From Sphingobium cloacae (GTDB taxonomy: Bacteria > Pseudomonadota > Alphaproteobacteria > Sphingomonadales > Sphingomonadaceae), in contig NZ_AP017655.1 of NCBI RefSeq assembly GCF_002355855.1, positions 3,537,001-3,601,000 on the forward strand: a DNA stretch of 64,000 nt, given 5' to 3'. The notes under the pieces were generated by a model. It made no database searches. It worked only from the letters and a program-made list of their open reading frames with translations, and was not told the origin of the DNA. Shown here piece after piece: positions 18,003-26,694 of this stretch. The first letter of the stretch is position 1. Every line of letters starts with the position of its first letter. Position numbers and translations under genes: made by a program.

Positions 18003-18541
18003 GCCGGGAGTTGCTCCAAAATCCGCTCGACCGCGACTTCATGCGGCGCGGCGATGCTTTTCACATGAATGGGGGCGAGCGCGTAGACGGGGTTGCGGAC
18101 GGCCGCCAGTTCGGTCAGCACCACGCGCGGGTCCTTGCCTTTCAGCAGGGGGCGTCCTTCACGGCGGGATACGCGGTCGACCAATATGTCGATGTCCGCG
18201 TCCAGCCATATGGCGGTCGCCTGATCCAGGATCAGGGCGCGCGTGTCGGGCTGCATGAAAGCGCCGCCGCCCGTCGCGATCACCTTCGGTTCGCCGTCCA
18301 TCAGGCGCGCGATCACGCGGCGTTCCCCATCGCGGAAATGCGCTTCGCCGAAGCGTTCGAAAATATCCGTGACGGTCATGCCCGCCGCCTTTTCGATCTC
18401 TTCATCCGCATCGACGAAGGCGAGGCCGAGGCGCGCCGCGAGCCGACGCCCGACGGTGGATTTGCCGACGCCCATCATGCCGACCAGGACGATCGGTCCC
18501 CGCTTCGCGGCGGCTGCCGTGGATTTGCTGTTTCGCTGCAT
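17993..18541 (-). CDS. aroK: Shikimate kinase
   Basis: Phosphorylates shikimate with ATP. The 182-residue protein has the P-loop GMMGVGKST, the substrate-binding DADEEIEK, the RDGERRVI segment and ATGGGAF. The start is ATG at 18541 (MQRNSKSTAAAAKRG); the longer open frame upstream has no homology. It is the first gene of aroKB, divergent from the small membrane protein gene at 18626, leaving 84 bases for both promoters. Confidence 0.95.
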   Translation of the reverse strand: MQRNSKSTAAAAKRGPIVLVGMMGVGKSTVGRRLAARLGLAFVDADEEIEKAAGMTVTDIFERFGEAHFRDGERRVIARLMDGEPKVIATGGGAFMQPDTRALILDQATAIWLDADIDILVDRVSRREGRPLLKGKDPRVVLTELAAVRNPVYALAPIHVKSIAAPHEVAVERILEQLPAWQ

Positions 18542-18625
18542 GGCGAGGGGGGCTATACAGCCAGCCGTCAGCCAGGCAAATCGCAACTTTCCTTTCTTGA
18601 AACGGCACGGGTCGCAGAAGGACAC

Positions 18626-18811
18626 ATGAAGAACAGACGTTCCTACAGCAATTTCGAGGGCAGCTCCCGTCGCCGGACGCGCTTGCCGATCATTCCCATC
18701 GTGCTGGTGATCCTGTTGGTTGCGCTGATCGCCATCCTCTGGTCGCGCGGCGGGGAAAGGCCGCAGCAGCGCGTGGAAAAGGCCATTCCCGCCGAAAAGC
18801 TGGGCCAATAA
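18626..18811 (+). CDS. Small single-pass membrane protein, 61 aa
   Basis: Unrecognised. It has a basic N-terminus (MKNRRSYSNFEGSSRRRTR), one hydrophobic helix (about residues 20-42) and a short charged C-terminal tail, suggesting N-in, C-out orientation. Its stop codon lies five bases before the start of the 607-aa exported protein, so the two are very likely cotranscribed and may act together at the inner membrane. The ATG at 18626 is the only sensible start. Confidence 0.7.
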   Translation: MKNRRSYSNFEGSSRRRTRLPIIPIVLVILLVALIAILWSRGGERPQQRVEKAIPAEKLGQ

Positions 18812-18816
18812 AGCCG

Positions 18817-20640
18817 ATGCCGCGTCATAGGGGGAATGCGAAGTGGATGCTGGGCACGCTTGCCCTGGCGCTGGCCGTGCCGGTCGTGGCGCAGAACGCG
18901 CCCGAATCCCTTCTGCCCCCCGGTTTCGGCGACGCGCCAGCCACGCCTGCACCCGCCCCCGCGCAACCGGGACGAACACCGTCACCGTCATCCTCACCGT
19001 TGCCCGCCGCGCCTGCCGCCCCGGCGCAGCCGCCCGCGCTTTCCCTGACCTTGCCCGAGGATTCGGCGAATGACAGCGCGGCGGCGAAGCAGAGCGAGGA
19101 GGAACTCGCTGCCCAGAAGGCGAAATATGACCTGCCGCAAAGCGCCCGCCGCTCGCTGGAACGCGTCGGCGCGTTGACGCCGCAGACGCTGGGTCTGGAG
19201 CCGGACGCCTTCGGATCGGAGTCCGGGCCATTCCTCGCCGCCCTGATGAAGGAGACGCGCGCGCCGATCGTGTCGCGCTGGGGCTCCATCCTGCTCCGCC
19301 GGGCGCTGCTGACGGCGAGCGATACGCCGCGTGGCATCGATGGCGCGGATTGGGTGGCGGAACGCGCATGGCTGCTGCTGCGCATGGGGGAAGCGGACAA
19401 CGCCCGCCTGCTGGTGCAGAGCGTCGATGTGGACGGCTTCACGCCACGCCTTTATGCGGTCGCGATGCAGACCTATCTGGCGACGGCTGACCCGGCTGGG
19501 CTGTGCCCGCTGTCGGCGGGCGCGCTCAAGGTCAGCAAGGAACCCGGCTGGGACATGACCCGCGCCATCTGCGCGGCGCTTTCGGGCGATCAGGGTTCGG
19601 CCAGCGGCGCGCTCAACCAGGCGCAGCGGCGCGGCGTGGTGCGCGGGATTGACTATCGGCTGGCGGAAAAGGTGGTGGGCACCGGCTTCAACGCCCGCCG
19701 CTCCGTGAAGATCGAATGGGACGGGGTGGACCGGCTGACGGCATGGCGCTTCGGCCTTGCGACGGCGCTGAATGTCGAAATCCCGGACAATCTCTATGCG
19801 ACCGCGGGACAGCATGTGCGGGCATGGGAAGCGCGCGCGCCGGCCCTCTCCGCCGTCCGCCGCCAACCGGGCGCTGACGTGGCGGCGCGCCTTGGGGTGT
19901 TTTCCAGTCAGGCGCTGGTGGGCTTCTACAGCCAGATGGGCGCGGACGGCGATGCTCCGGCGGCCATGGCCGACAGGGTGGACGCCTTGCGCGCCGCTTA
20001 TGGCGGGACGACCATCGGCGCGCGGCTTCAAGGGATGCACACGATCTGGCGGGACAATGGCCGGCCGGATTATGTCGGCCTGATCGCCACGGCGCGGGCA
20101 GCCGCCGCTCTGCCCGCCGCGCAGGTGGAGGCGCGCGACGCCGCCAATCTGGTCGCGGCGATGCTGACGGCGGGGTATGATCGCAATGCGGCGCTCTGGT
20201 CGCGCGCGGTCGGGACGCTGAGCGGCGATGGCGCGTCCCAGCTCTGGGCCTTGCTGTCGGTGGGGGCGCCCAGCCCGGTCGTCGACATCAGCCAGAGCCG
20301 GGTGTCGGATTATGTCAAGGAAGCCGGCGAGGAACGCGGACGGCTGCTCGTTGCCGCTTTGGCGGGTCTTGCGCGACTGTCGTCGTCCGACGCGGTCTCG
20401 CTGGCGCAGGGCAATGGCTTCACTCTTGCCGCCGACAGCCGTTGGGCCAGAGCCATCGGCGCCGCCGCGCAACGCGGAGAGAAGGGCACTGTCGCCCTGC
20501 TCGCCGCCGTGGGGATGCAGGCAGGGGAGTGGGGGCGTCTGCCGCCGGGCCATCTGTTCCACATCGTCGCCGCCCTGCATCGCGTCGGGCTCGATCCGGA
20601 AGCGCGCATGATCGCGGCGGAAGCGCTGACCCGCGCCTGA
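18817..20640 (+). CDS. Exported protein of unknown function, 607 aa
   Basis: I do not recognise a characterised family. The protein has a signal peptide (about residues 1-26, cleaved after VVAQN-like sequence), a Pro/Ala-rich linker (about 30-80), then about 500 residues of Ala/Leu-rich helices that look like an alpha-solenoid, for example ERAWLLLRMGEADNARLLVQ and LAGLARLSSSDAVSLAQGNG. This suggests a periplasmic scaffold rather than an enzyme. It is translationally close to the 61-aa membrane protein and to xerD (ATG three bases after its stop). Conservation in other sphingomonads is my expectation, not checked. Confidence 0.75.
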   Translation: MPRHRGNAKWMLGTLALALAVPVVAQNAPESLLPPGFGDAPATPAPAPAQPGRTPSPSSSPLPAAPAAPAQPPALSLTLPEDSANDSAAAKQSEEELAAQKAKYDLPQSARRSLERVGALTPQTLGLEPDAFGSESGPFLAALMKETRAPIVSRWGSILLRRALLTASDTPRGIDGADWVAERAWLLLRMGEADNARLLVQSVDVDGFTPRLYAVAMQTYLATADPAGLCPLSAGALKVSKEPGWDMTRAICAALSGDQGSASGALNQAQRRGVVRGIDYRLAEKVVGTGFNARRSVKIEWDGVDRLTAWRFGLATALNVEIPDNLYATAGQHVRAWEARAPALSAVRRQPGADVAARLGVFSSQALVGFYSQMGADGDAPAAMADRVDALRAAYGGTTIGARLQGMHTIWRDNGRPDYVGLIATARAAAALPAAQVEARDAANLVAAMLTAGYDRNAALWSRAVGTLSGDGASQLWALLSVGAPSPVVDISQSRVSDYVKEAGEERGRLLVAALAGLARLSSSDAVSLAQGNGFTLAADSRWARAIGAAAQRGEKGTVALLAAVGMQAGEWGRLPPGHLFHIVAALHRVGLDPEARMIAAEALTRA

Positions 20641-20642
20641 CC

Positions 20643-21560
20643 ATGAATGACGATGCCGTCCTGATCGACCGCTTTCTGGAGATGATGGCGGCGGAGCGGG
20701 GGGCGTCGCGCAACACGCTGCTGGCCTATCGCACCGATCTGGCGGGCGCTGGCGAGATTGTCGGGGGCCTTACCATGGCCGGCAAGGAAAAGCTTGCGAC
20801 GCTGCCCGAAGCATGGGCGCAACTGGCCGCGTCCACGGTCGCGCGCAAGGCATCCGCCCTGCGCGCGTTCTACGCCTTTCTGGAGGAAGAGGGACTGCGG
20901 CGGGATAATCCCTCCGCCAGCCTCCCACGCCCGGTCACGCGCCGTCCCTTGCCGAAAATCCTCTCGGTACAGGAGGTGGACCGCATCTTCGAGCACATCG
21001 AACAGCGCGTCGCCGCCTCTCCTCCCTCGCCGCTCGACCTGCGCCTGGCCGCGCTGATCGAGTTGCTCTATGGCTCCGGCCTGCGCGCCACGGAACTCGT
21101 GTCGCTGCCCCGCCGGGCGCTGGCCACGGACAGGCCCTTCCTGATCCTCAAGGGCAAGGGCGGGCGGGAGCGGCTTGTCCCCATCTCCGACCGGGCGCGG
21201 GCGGCGGTGGCCGCGTGGCTGGCCCATGTGCCCGCCGACAGCCCATGGTTGTTCCCCTCCGGTAAAAGCCACCTCAGCCGCATCCGCCTCTATCAACTCA
21301 TCAAGGCGCTGGCCGCCGCCGCCGGGATCGCGCCGGAACGCGTCAGCCCCCATGTGCTGCGCCACGCCTTCGCCACGCATCTGCTGGAGGGCGGGGCGGA
21401 CCTGCGTGCGCTGCAATCCATGCTGGGCCATGCCGATATCGGCACGACCCAGATCTACACCCATGTCGACAGCCGCCGGCTGGTCGAACTGGTCAACAGC
21501 CGGCATCCTTTGGCGGCGATGCCGCATCGGCGCGTTGACGGCGAAGCCTCCGCGCCTTAA
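20643..21560 (+). CDS. xerD: Tyrosine recombinase XerD
   Basis: With XerC it resolves chromosome dimers at dif under FtsK control. The 305-residue protein has an N-terminal SAM-like core-binding domain (residues 1-95) and the catalytic domain with all active residues: Arg148 (GSGLRATE), Lys172 (KGKGGRE), His237 and Arg240 ([10 protein letters not shown]), His263 (LGHADIGTT) and the nucleophile Tyr272. [11 protein letters not shown] is typical of XerD. The setting between housekeeping genes, with no attachment sites, argues against a phage integrase. Confidence 0.93.
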   Translation: MNDDAVLIDRFLEMMAAERGASRNTLLAYRTDLAGAGEIVGGLTMAGKEKLATLPEAWAQLAASTVARKASALRAFYAFLEEEGLRRDNPSASLPRPVTRRPLPKILSVQEVDRIFEHIEQRVAASPPSPLDLRLAALIELLYGSGLRATELVSLPRRALATDRPFLILKGKGGRERLVPISDRARAAVAAWLAHVPADSPWLFPSGKSHLSRIRLYQLIKALAAAAGIAPERVSPHVLRHAFATHLLEGGADLRALQSMLGHADIGTTQIYTHVDSRRLVELVNSRHPLAAMPHRRVDGEASAP

Positions 21561-21571
21561 CGCCTCTCGCC

Positions 21572-22516
21572 ATGGCAAGTTTTCTGGAATTCGAAAAGCC
21601 GATCGCGGAGCTTGAGGCCCGCATCATCGAACTGCGCACGACCGCCAATGTCGGCGACATCGACATCGACGGCGAGATCGACAAGCTGGAACAGCGCGCC
21701 GCGAAAATGCTGGCGGACAGCTATGCCAAGCTGACCCCGTGGCAAAAGACGCAGGTGGCCCGCCATCCCGAACGCCCGCATTTCAAGGATTATGTCGCGG
21801 GCATGTTCGACGATTTCATGCCGCTGGCCGGGGATCGCGCCTTTGCCGACGATCAGGCGATGTTGGGCGGTTTCGCGACGCTGGGCGACCGGCGCGTGAT
21901 GGTGATCGGTCATGAAAAGGGCGACGACACCGCCAGCCGCGTCCGTCACAATTTCGGCATGGCCAAGCCTGAAGGCTATCGCAAGGCGATCCGCCTGATG
22001 CAGCTTGCGGACCGCTTCGGCCTGCCGGTGGTCACGCTGGTCGACACATCGGGCGCTTTCCCCGGCGTGCAGGCGGAGGAGCGCGGGCAGGCCGAAGCCA
22101 TCGCCCGCTCGACCGAGCAATGCCTTGCCCTAGGCGTGCCGATGGTGGCCGCCGTCGTGGGCGAAGGCGGATCGGGCGGCGCGGTGGCGCTGGCGGCCGC
22201 GAACCGGGTGCTGATGTTCGAACATGCGGTCTATTCGGTGATCTCGCCCGAAGGCTGCGCCTCGATCCTGTGGCGAACCGCCGACAAGGCGAGCGATGCC
22301 GCCACCGCCATGCAGGTGACGGCGCAGCATCTGCTGGCGCTGGGCGTCATCGACCGCATCGTGCCGGAACCGCTGGGCGGCGCGCATCGGGAACCCGCCG
22401 TCGCCGCCGCCAATCTCGCCGCTGCGATTGGCGAGGAACTGGATGCCCTGTCCGGCATGAACGCCGACGCGCTGCGAACCGACCGGGCGGACAAGTTCCT
22501 GGCCATCGGCGCATGA
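21572..22516 (+). CDS. accA: Acetyl-CoA carboxylase carboxyltransferase subunit alpha
   Basis: Part of the carboxyltransferase that makes malonyl-CoA, the first step of fatty acid synthesis. The 314-residue protein starts [15 protein letters not shown] and contains [43 protein letters not shown] and the [15 protein letters not shown] segment of the crotonase-like fold. It starts 11 bases after xerD; accD and accBC are not in the window. A hairpin follows the stop. Confidence 0.97.
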   Translation: MASFLEFEKPIAELEARIIELRTTANVGDIDIDGEIDKLEQRAAKMLADSYAKLTPWQKTQVARHPERPHFKDYVAGMFDDFMPLAGDRAFADDQAMLGGFATLGDRRVMVIGHEKGDDTASRVRHNFGMAKPEGYRKAIRLMQLADRFGLPVVTLVDTSGAFPGVQAEERGQAEAIARSTEQCLALGVPMVAAVVGEGGSGGAVALAAANRVLMFEHAVYSVISPEGCASILWRTADKASDAATAMQVTAQHLLALGVIDRIVPEPLGGAHREPAVAAANLAAAIGEELDALSGMNADALRTDRADKFLAIGA

Positions 22517-22543
22517 TGCCGCCTGCCGCGGGGTGGAAAGCGA

Positions 22544-22566
22544 GAAAGGCCCGGCGCGGGCCTTTC
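22544..22566 (+). terminator. Probable terminator after accA
   Basis: A perfect 10-bp inverted repeat, GAAAGGCCCG / CGGGCCTTTC, with a 3-base loop, lies 27 bases after the accA stop. The arm itself supplies only TTT and no long T-run follows, so termination may be partial. Confidence 0.65.
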
Positions 22567-22573
22567 CGTTAAC

Positions 22574-22625
22574 GGGGACATGCTCCTGCTGGATCACCTT
22601 AGGTGAAGAAGCAGGCCGTCCGATA
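22574..22625. repeat. Dispersed intergenic repeat, nested hairpin copy
   Basis: GGGGACATGCTCCTGC is followed by a nested stem-loop: CCTGCT (22585-22590) pairs with AGCAGG (22610-22615), enclosing TCACC-TTA-GGTGA. It ends in GCAGGCCGTCCGA. Read in reverse it matches the copy at 10531 (TCGGACGG, CTGCTTC, AGCATGTCCCC). Confidence 0.65.
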
Positions 22626-22685
22626 CCTCGCCGTCACGCCGAAAAACGGGGGCAACGCCGCAACAGGCGCCGCCCCTGAAACCGC

Positions 22686-23165
22686 TCAATCCTCGGCGGC
22701 TTCGCTCTGAAGCTGGATATAATTCTGCACGCCCATGCGTTCGATCATCTCGAACTGGGTTTCCAGCGTGTCGATATGCTCTTCCTCGCTTTCGAGGATC
22801 GACTGGAACAGGTCGCGCGACACATAGTCGCGGATGGACTCGGAATAGGCGATGCCGTCCTTGAGCGTCGGCAGCGCCTCATATTCCAGTTCGAGGTCCG
22901 CCTTCAGCACTTCTTCCACCGTCTCGCCGATCTTCAGGCGGCCGAGCAATTGGAAATTGGGCAGGCCGTCCAGGAACAGGATGCGCTCGGCCACCTTGTC
23001 GGCATGCTTCATCTCGTCGATCGATTCCTCATATTCGAACTTGGCGAGCTTCTTGATGCCCCAATGATCGAGCATGCGATAATGGAGGAAATACTGGTTG
23101 ATCGCGGTCAACTCGTTCTTGAGGACCTCGTTCAAATAATCGATGACTTTGGGATCGCCCTTCAT
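22686..23165 (-). CDS. bfr: Bacterioferritin
   Basis: Haem-containing iron-storage protein that assembles into a 24-subunit shell and oxidises Fe(II). The 159-residue protein keeps every di-iron ligand: Glu18, Glu51, His54, Glu94, Glu127 and His130. Met52, which binds the inter-subunit haem, is also present. It has its own near-consensus promoter and is downstream of bfd on the same strand. Confidence 0.97.
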   Translation of the reverse strand: MKGDPKVIDYLNEVLKNELTAINQYFLHYRMLDHWGIKKLAKFEYEESIDEMKHADKVAERILFLDGLPNFQLLGRLKIGETVEEVLKADLELEYEALPTLKDGIAYSESIRDYVSRDLFQSILESEEEHIDTLETQFEMIERMGVQNYIQLQSEAAED

Positions 23166-23200
23166 GGGGGGAATGCTCCGGTTGTGGGAAAGTGCCGGGC

Positions 23201-23229
23201 ATTATAAGGCTGTATGGGCGTGTTGTTAA
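23201..23229 (-). promoter_or_regulatory. Sigma70 promoter of bfr
   Basis: On the reverse strand TTAACA, a 17-base spacer and TATAAT form an almost perfect promoter. The predicted start of transcription is near 23194, giving a leader of about 29 bases before the bfr ATG. Confidence 0.7.
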
Positions 23230-23327
23230 GTAGAAAACCCTTGGAAATCCGCCATTTTTTGCGGAGCTATTGCTTCGGCTTCGCGATTGGGGAAAGGGAT
23301 TTTCCTGCGCTTGCTTCGCAATGATTT

Positions 23328-23498
23328 TCAGGCGGTGGCGCGTTCCGCCGCGATGATGGTGCGGGCGAAGGAAACGCACTGGCCGCATTTGGGACGGCGG
23401 CCGAAGCGGGCATAGGCGTTGCAGGGCGTATCCGCGCCCTCGCGCACCGCTTCCTTCAAATCCTTCTCCCGGATGGCATTACAAACGCAAACGACCAT
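23328..23498 (-). CDS. bfd: Bacterioferritin-associated ferredoxin
   Basis: A 56-residue [2Fe-2S] ferredoxin that reduces the bacterioferritin core so that stored iron can leave. The cysteine pattern is that of the family: Cys4 and Cys6 in MVVCVCNAI, Cys38 and Cys41 in KCGQC. The ATG at 23498 has an AGGAG ribosome-binding site. It lies upstream of bfr on the same strand, 162 bases away, with separate promoters. It is usually induced by iron limitation. Confidence 0.95.
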   Translation of the reverse strand: MVVCVCNAIREKDLKEAVREGADTPCNAYARFGRRPKCGQCVSFARTIIAAERATA

Positions 23499-23518
23499 GT
23501 TCTGCACTCCTGAAGAAT

Positions 23519-23547
23519 CAGATAGCGCAGATGATAATGGATCGCAA
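23519..23547 (-). promoter_or_regulatory. Promoter of bfd with possible Fur-type operator
   Basis: TTGCGA, a 17-base spacer and TATCTG on the reverse strand lie 20 bases before the bfd ATG. The spacer contains the AT-rich segment ATTATCAT, and the plus strand reads GATGATAATGGATCGCAAT, which has weak resemblance to a Fur box. Iron control is plausible from the gene's role; the match itself is poor. Confidence 0.4.
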
Positions 23548-23555
23548 TAGTCCCG

Positions 23556-24800
23556 TCAGATGTTCCTGCGAATCTTTTGCATCTTTCCGCTGGCGAGGCT
23601 GCGCCACAGCCATTCCAGGGGACCGGAAACGAATCGCTTCAGCCATAGGGAAGACCAGACCAGCATCACGGCCCACCCTCCCAGTATGAACAGGAAAAGG
23701 GTGGCGGGCCGCACATGGCCGAACAGGCCAAGGCCCCAACCATAGAAAATGGCGGTCATCGCCAATGACGTGCCCAGATAGTTGCTGAACGCCATGCGTC
23801 CGGCGGCGGCGGTGACGGCGGCGACCCGGCTCCGCCCCCGGCTGGAAAGGAGCCACAGGATCAGCGCCGCCCATCCCACCGTCAGCGGGATGCGGAAGGG
23901 GAAGGACCAGGCCAACATGCTCCCCAGCGCCGTGAGCACCGCGAAGCGGCTGAGGATCACCCAGAGGGCGAGCGCGGCCATGGGAGGCAGCCCGATCAGG
24001 AAGCAGTGCCGCGCCGTCCGCCAATATTGCTCCGCCTTCCAGCGTCCCGTCAGAAATCCGGCCTTGAGCATCGCCATGCCGAGCAGCATGAAGCCGAGCG
24101 ATTCGAGCGCGGTGAAGAGAAAGGTCCAAAGCCACTGGCCCGGATAGCCGGCCAGATGGTGCCGGAGGATGGTGCCGAAACCGCTGCGATAGGTCGCGAT
24201 CTCCGCCTGGACGGCGCTGTTCCTGGGGTCGGCATAGGGTGCGGTGAACTGGGCGAAGCCGTCGCGGATGTCGGCGGCGGCGCCGTGCGCGGCCGCGGCA
24301 TGGGACCAGCCATAAAGACTGATGATGAAGGCGGCGCAGAGCAGGAAATGCAGCAGGAAGAAAAGGAACGCCCATTTGACCAGCGACAACGGTTCCCGCC
24401 GGACGAATCCCAGTGCGACCAGCCCCGCAATGGCATAGGTCATGAGGATGTCGCCCCACCACAGCAGCAGATAATGGGCAAGGCCGAAGGCAAAGAGCCA
24501 TCCCGCGCGGACTATCTGGGCACGGCGGCCATCGCGGCCCGTCATTTCTTCCCGGTCGATCAGCAACAGCATCGACGCCCCGAACAGCAGCGCGAAAAGC
24601 CCCCGCATCTTGCCGTCGAAGAACAGGAAGCCCACGGCCCAGAAGGCGATGTCTCCGGCCGATAGCGACCCCGACACCGCCGGATTGAAATAGGCCGGCT
24701 GGGGCAGGGCGAAGATCGTGATGTTCATCCACAAGATACCCATGACGCCGACGCCGCGCAGCACGTCCATGGAAAGGATGCGGGAGGAAGGGGCGTTCAT
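23556..24800 (-). CDS. DUF418 family inner-membrane protein
   Basis: A 414-residue polytopic membrane protein with about ten hydrophobic segments. The N-terminal part has the family signature SMDVLRGVGVMGILWMNI, and the C-terminal DUF418 domain contains GRMAFSNYLGTSLAMTAIFYGWGLGLFG and the final LWLKRFVSGPLEWLWRSL. Members are related to acyltransferase-3-like membrane proteins; substrate unknown. The ATG at 24800 is preferred to an upstream in-frame start because it directly precedes the conserved part. It lies divergent from the BioC-like gene. Confidence 0.85.
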   Translation of the reverse strand: MNAPSSRILSMDVLRGVGVMGILWMNITIFALPQPAYFNPAVSGSLSAGDIAFWAVGFLFFDGKMRGLFALLFGASMLLLIDREEMTGRDGRRAQIVRAGWLFAFGLAHYLLLWWGDILMTYAIAGLVALGFVRREPLSLVKWAFLFFLLHFLLCAAFIISLYGWSHAAAAHGAAADIRDGFAQFTAPYADPRNSAVQAEIATYRSGFGTILRHHLAGYPGQWLWTFLFTALESLGFMLLGMAMLKAGFLTGRWKAEQYWRTARHCFLIGLPPMAALALWVILSRFAVLTALGSMLAWSFPFRIPLTVGWAALILWLLSSRGRSRVAAVTAAAGRMAFSNYLGTSLAMTAIFYGWGLGLFGHVRPATLFLFILGGWAVMLVWSSLWLKRFVSGPLEWLWRSLASGKMQKIRRNI

Positions 24801-24860
24801 CGGACGGTCCTTTGGGATAGGAAAGGGCAAAGAGGCTGGCAAAGCGCCGGATGCTCTGCC

Positions 24861-25640
24861 ATGCGACTAGCCATGAACATGGGCCGCAAGCAACGGATAA
24901 GCGATGCGTTCGGCGCGGCGGCGGCGCGCTATGACGATCATGCCGGGCCGCAGCGGCTGGCGGCCGCCCTGGTCGCCGATCTGGCGCAGCGGCAAAAGCC
25001 CCATGGGGTCGAGCGGATATTGGAGATCGGCTGCGGCACCGGTTTCCTGACGCGGGACATTCAGGCGCGCTGGCCCGGCGCGGAACTGGTGGCGACGGAC
25101 CTGTCGCCGGAGATGCTGGCGCGGGCTAGCGCCGGAGGATTGGTCGCGGGAACATTCCTGGCCATGGATGGCGAGCTACCCGCCTTCGAGGGGGAATGGT
25201 TCGACCTCATCCTCTCCAGCCTGGCTTTCCAGTGGTTCGACGATCTGCCGGGGGCGTTGAGGCGGCTGGCCGACTTGCTGCGGCCGGGAGGCAGCCTGAT
25301 CTTCTCGACCATGGGGCGGGGGAGTTTCGTCCGCTGGCGCGCGGCGCACGAAGCATGCGGGCTGATGGCGGGCATACCGGATTACCCGGATCTGGCCGCG
25401 TTGCGCGCCATCCTCGCCCCCTTCGGCGATGCTTTCGCCTTCGACGAGGATTATGCGCTGTCCTGCGGAGGCGCGAAGGGGCTGATCGCGCATCTCAAGG
25501 GGATCGGCGCGATCGTTCCCCATGAAGGAAGAAAACCCCTGGCTCCGAAGGATTTGCGGCGGGTGATGACGGCGTTCGAAGCGCAGGGCGGGAACGACGG
25601 CTATCAGGTGCTCTTCGGCAGGATCACGCGGCCCGAATAA
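24861..25640 (+). CDS. BioC-like SAM-dependent methyltransferase
   Basis: A class I methyltransferase of 259 residues. Motif I is LEIGCGTGFLT, followed by ATDLSPEMLARA and the post-motif LILSSLAFQWFDDLPGALRRL, which matches BioC. BioC methylates malonyl-ACP to start biotin synthesis. The beginning (MGRKQRISDAFGAAAARYDDHA) also fits, so the third ATG at 24879 may be the true start. No other biotin gene is adjacent, so the name is not certain. Confidence 0.78.
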   Translation: MRLAMNMGRKQRISDAFGAAAARYDDHAGPQRLAAALVADLAQRQKPHGVERILEIGCGTGFLTRDIQARWPGAELVATDLSPEMLARASAGGLVAGTFLAMDGELPAFEGEWFDLILSSLAFQWFDDLPGALRRLADLLRPGGSLIFSTMGRGSFVRWRAAHEACGLMAGIPDYPDLAALRAILAPFGDAFAFDEDYALSCGGAKGLIAHLKGIGAIVPHEGRKPLAPKDLRRVMTAFEAQGGNDGYQVLFGRITRPE

Positions 25641-25690
25641 AATCCCGCTCCATGGGGCGCATGGCGCGCCTTCTGCTGGCCCGCTCTTGC

Positions 25691-25747
25691 TACATCCCCC
25701 GCCAAGGGTGTATCATATTGATTATTGGTCATGAGGCGGCCCTCATG
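25691..25747. promoter_or_regulatory. Two inverted repeats upstream of the DUF2189 gene
   Basis: An imperfect dyad, TACATCCC...GGGTGTA (25691-25712), is followed by the AT-rich TATCATATTGATTATTGG and then a perfect 7-bp inverted repeat, CATGAGG/CCTCATG (25730-25747). The first looks like an activator or repressor site next to a promoter; the second could be a leader hairpin or the end of the bioC transcript. No regulator can be named. Confidence 0.35.
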
Positions 25748-25842
25748 CCGGACTGCGCCAGAAGCAGAGGAATTTGCCGGACGCGGCCCGACGAAAATAG
25801 CAGAGGCCGATGCCTGCATGGCCGCCCTTCGGGAGAGCGACC

Positions 25843-26643
25843 ATGGCTATAGTGCATCCAACTCCAATGGCGTCCGGCCGCGAGGATCATGAAATCCGCG
25901 ACCTTGACCTCACCGACATCGGCATCGCGCTGAAACAGGGTTGGGAGGATTTTCAGGCCAAGCGGGGCGACCTGCTATTCGTCGGCTTCATCTATCCCAT
26001 CGTGGTCCTGCTGGCGATCCTGTCGGTCGGCCGCGTGTCGACGCTGCCCTTCATCTTTCCGCTGGTGGCCGGATCGGTCATGCTGGGCCCCCTCTTCGCC
26101 AGCGGTTTCTATGAACTGGCGCGCCGCCGCGAAGCGGGCCTCGACATGCGCTGGCGGCATTTCCTGGATGTCGTGCGCGGCCCGTCCGCGCCTGCCTTGT
26201 TCGACCTTGCGAGCGTCACCGGCGCGCTGTTCCTGATATGGATCGGGGCGGCCTGGTTCATCTATCATGCGACCGTCGGGCAATTGGGACCGGATGCGGT
26301 CAGTTCGGTCGGCGCGTTCCTGAACTCGGTCTTCACGACCTCCGAAGGCTGGCGCATGATCCTCATCGGCAATCTGGTCGGCCTGTTCTTTGCCATCGCC
26401 ACGCTGGCCGTCAGCGCGGTGTCCTTCCCGATGGTGGTCGACAAGCCGGTGAACTGGGGCGTGGCGCTGCGAACCTCCGTCCGCGTCGCCCGGCGCAATC
26501 CGGTGACGATGGCGATCTGGGGCCTGATCGTCGTCGCGCTGCTGGTGCTGGGCGCGCTGCCGGCGCTGGTCGGCCTGACCGTGGCGCTGCCGGTGCTCGG
26601 CTATGCGACCTGGCATCTCTATACCCGGGCGGTGGTGCGATAG
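25843..26643 (+). CDS. DUF2189 family membrane protein
   Basis: A 266-residue inner-membrane protein of the DUF2189 family (COG5473), with six to seven hydrophobic segments. The signature parts are IALKQGWEDFQAKRGDLLFVGF, LVAGSVMLGPLFASGFYELARRREAG and the final NPVTMAIWGLIVVALLVLG. Homologues are often found in alphaproteobacteria near respiratory genes, but no role is established. The start is ATG at 25843. It converges on the serine hydrolase gene, with a shared terminator hairpin between them. Confidence 0.85.
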   Translation: MAIVHPTPMASGREDHEIRDLDLTDIGIALKQGWEDFQAKRGDLLFVGFIYPIVVLLAILSVGRVSTLPFIFPLVAGSVMLGPLFASGFYELARRREAGLDMRWRHFLDVVRGPSAPALFDLASVTGALFLIWIGAAWFIYHATVGQLGPDAVSSVGAFLNSVFTTSEGWRMILIGNLVGLFFAIATLAVSAVSFPMVVDKPVNWGVALRTSVRVARRNPVTMAIWGLIVVALLVLGALPALVGLTVALPVLGYATWHLYTRAVVR

Positions 26644-26656
26644 GGATCAGGGCGCG

Positions 26657-26694
26657 AAAAAGCGGTTCTGCCCGGTTCAACGGGAACCGGGCAG
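26657..26694 (-). terminator. Terminator hairpin between convergent genes
   Basis: A perfect 10-bp inverted repeat, CTGCCCGGTT / AACCGGGCAG (26668-26677 and 26685-26694), overlaps the last codons and the stop of the serine hydrolase gene. On the reverse strand it is followed by AACCGCTTTTT, so it mainly ends that gene; it may also stop transcription of the DUF2189 gene. Confidence 0.75.

Noticed and set aside
20643..21560. Tyrosine recombinase as sign of an integrated element
   Set aside because: Sequence and neighbours fit XerD; no attachment repeats, phage genes or composition change nearby.
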